Assembly (NCBI GenBank): GCA_013365365.1
Contig: JABVXU010000111.1
Span: 80,838 to 144,837 of the forward strand
Length of the DNA: 64,000 nucleotides
Direction: 5' to 3'
Source: Cruorifilaria tuberocauda
Lineage: Eukaryota; Nematoda; Chromadorea; Rhabditida; Onchocercidae
Both the position numbers and the translations under genes were made by a program. Under the pieces are notes generated by a model. It had not been told where the DNA came from. It made no database searches and saw nothing but the letters and a program-made list of their open reading frames with translations. This document shows, piece after piece, positions 62,750 to 64,000 of this stretch. Each line of letters starts with the position of its first letter. Within the stretch, counting starts at the first letter, position 1.

Positions 62750-62796
62750 TTCCGTGTTGTCATTATCGACAAAAGTATACAATTTCATTCCAACTT
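62750..62796 (+). repeat. 47-bp perfect direct repeat, copy 2
   Basis: Identical to 61662-61708. It ends 20 bp before the left inverted repeat that starts at 62816, so the two repeats may belong to one mobile-element structure. Confidence 0.92.
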
Positions 62797-62815
62797 TATT
62801 CTTGCAGATTTTTTC

Positions 62816-64000
62816 TGTACTGTCAATTAAATGATTTTTATATAATGAAAAGGCAAGTTGCCAAAGATTCAAAGATTCTCTGAAATTAGTGTAATTTCCT
62901 GCACAGATTTAATAATTACTCCTTATCTCGTACCACTGAAAAGTTTTAATGTTGTAAAAGACATACAAAGCATGGCTGTAAGTTCTTTCTAAATTCTAAA
63001 CGACTCAGAAATTTTATCCAACTGAAAAATTGCTTTGTATTTCACACATAAAATAGAAAATTTGCATGTTTTTAAACCTTGCAAGGTTCCATGAATAAAA
63101 TTAGTTCTTTTTATGCAAATTTTGTCAAATTACGCTTTGCTATGATACATATCCTTCAATATTGTCTTCTCTTTCAGATATTTTGTGATACCGCTAATGC
63201 TCTGAGATTTTATAGTATTTAGGTTTAAAAATATGTTCCCCATAAATTTTAGGTCATTAGAGATGTACTTAATTCCTGATCTTAGGTCATTAAAGATGTA
63301 TTCAGCATTAGATTGAGGCATGAGACTGAGCGGCAAGTGAAAATAACACTGTTTGTTATTTGAATGAAGTGTCAGGAATTTTCGAAATTTTCGTATATTG
63401 TTTTAGAATAATTTCTACTCAAATGGTATAATTTGTATTTCTCAAGCTTGCGATCCTTTGTTTTTTGTATAAGATAGCAATAAAAGGTGAGAATCTAATT
63501 GATGATGCTATACACTTATTGCCGTCATCTCAGATCACTTCGGCCCCATATTTTAGCTCGCAAAATTTTTATTTTTCAATTTGCTTTGTTTCGGCTGTTG
63601 CATGTCTTGTATTATGCAGTTCCTTGGCTGTTTTAATATTTTAAATTTGTTTGGTCATTAAAATTTACACCTAAAATGTAATTGACATCGATCGGAAGCT
63701 TGAGGTGAACACGTTGATATTTATGTATTTTAGAATAAATTTCCAAAACTGACCCCTGAAAGCATGTTATTACCAATGTCACCAATGTCATTGTCATTGC
63801 TTAAATCGTCTAGAATATTCAGTTTAACGTTTCTTTAATTAGCTACTAAATCAAATCAATTAATGACTGGAACTTGGCATCCGCTTCTCTTACTTTAGAA
63901 AAAAGAAATTAAACGAACAAAAATTCATTTATTTCAGAGTTCTTTGAATCTTTGGCAACTTGTCTTTTCATTATATAAAAATCATTTAATTGACAGTACA
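62816..64000. mobile_element. Candidate TIR/fold-back element, right end at window edge
   Basis: The left arm 62816-62886 is the reverse complement of 63931-64000 apart from one substitution and one small indel (71 against 70 nt). The match begins exactly at the last base of the window, so the arms may extend further right. The ~1,040-bp interior is AT-rich and has no transposase-like open frame; the longest minus-strand frame (63130-63336) is not recognisable. Long TIRs with a non-coding interior suggest a non-autonomous DNA transposon or fold-back element. Target-site duplications cannot be checked because the right flank is missing. Confidence 0.55.
63251..63307. repeat. Short tandem duplication inside the candidate element
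   Basis: An AGGTCATTARAGATGTA-like unit occurs twice about 35 bp apart, with slight divergence. It lies in the interior of the TIR element. Confidence 0.6.

Larger units (their letters stand above)
59419..62815. other. Region without supported gene
   Basis: AT-rich sequence. A 39-codon open frame at 60359-60478 on the plus strand precedes a good GTGAG donor at about 60511, so a 5' exon of a gene extending past the window is conceivable, but no partner exon was found. A somewhat GC-richer patch occurs at about 60780-60840. The first copy of a 47-bp repeat is at 61662-61708. Confidence 0.5.

Noticed and set aside
1..64000. Bacterial (endosymbiont-derived), viral, CRISPR or tRNA/rRNA sequence
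   Set aside because: No intron-free long bacterial-type frame, no regularly spaced repeats, and no cloverleaf-like segment with the B-box consensus was seen by eye. A tRNAscan, Rfam and endosymbiont-genome search would be needed to exclude short insertions.

Overview
The window is AT-rich nuclear DNA from a nematode, most likely a parasitic clade III (filarial-type) species. The support is: short coding exons split by introns with TTTCAG or TTTTAG acceptors and GTAAGT-type donors, acceptor-like sites with no matching donor just upstream of several start codons (as expected for spliced-leader trans-splicing), nematode-style gene families (a secreted ShKT protein, a divergent Chk1-like kinase), and best recalled matches to animal proteins. 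The species assignment is inference; no alignment was run. All exon models were built by hand from splice consensus, frame continuity and recalled family motifs.

Layout. 2.4-4.9 kb (+): secreted ShKT-domain protein with a Thr-rich linker. 6.5-9.2 kb (+): divergent Chk1-like Ser/Thr kinase. 10.5-16.4 kb (+): tail-anchored PDZ protein of SYNJ2BP/OMP25 type. 17.6-21.4 kb (+): CCA-adding tRNA nucleotidyltransferase. 22.4-27.4 kb (-): spastin AAA ATPase. 29.0-36.6 kb (-): MIF4G-domain translation factor of the CTIF/MIF4GD family. 36.6-46.6 kb: about 10 kb with no gene I can support, rich in microsatellite and trinucleotide tracts. 46.6-51.2 kb (-): NADPH-dependent diflavin reductase NDOR1. 52.1-55.9 kb (-): ZIP9-type zinc transporter. 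58.9-59.4 kb (-): a candidate three-exon gene for a protein of about 60 residues that I do not recognise. 59.5-64 kb: no supported gene, but a 47-bp perfect direct repeat and a pair of inverted ~70-bp repeats whose right arm ends exactly at the window edge, suggesting a DNA-transposon-like or fold-back element.

Most genes are unrelated housekeeping or cell-biology functions (tRNA 3'-end maturation, microtubule severing, translation, Fe-S assembly electron transfer, zinc transport, mitochondrial outer-membrane scaffolding) and do not form a pathway. ZIP9 and NDOR1 are head-to-tail on the minus strand about 0.9 kb apart, and the MIF4G gene and spastin are head-to-tail about 1.6 kb apart. Operonic transcription is possible but not shown. 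I see no bacterial, viral or defence-type system. The items most worth a second look are the small unrecognised gene, the terminal inverted repeat, the kinase with altered catalytic motifs, and the NDOR1 exon junction that does not close in frame.
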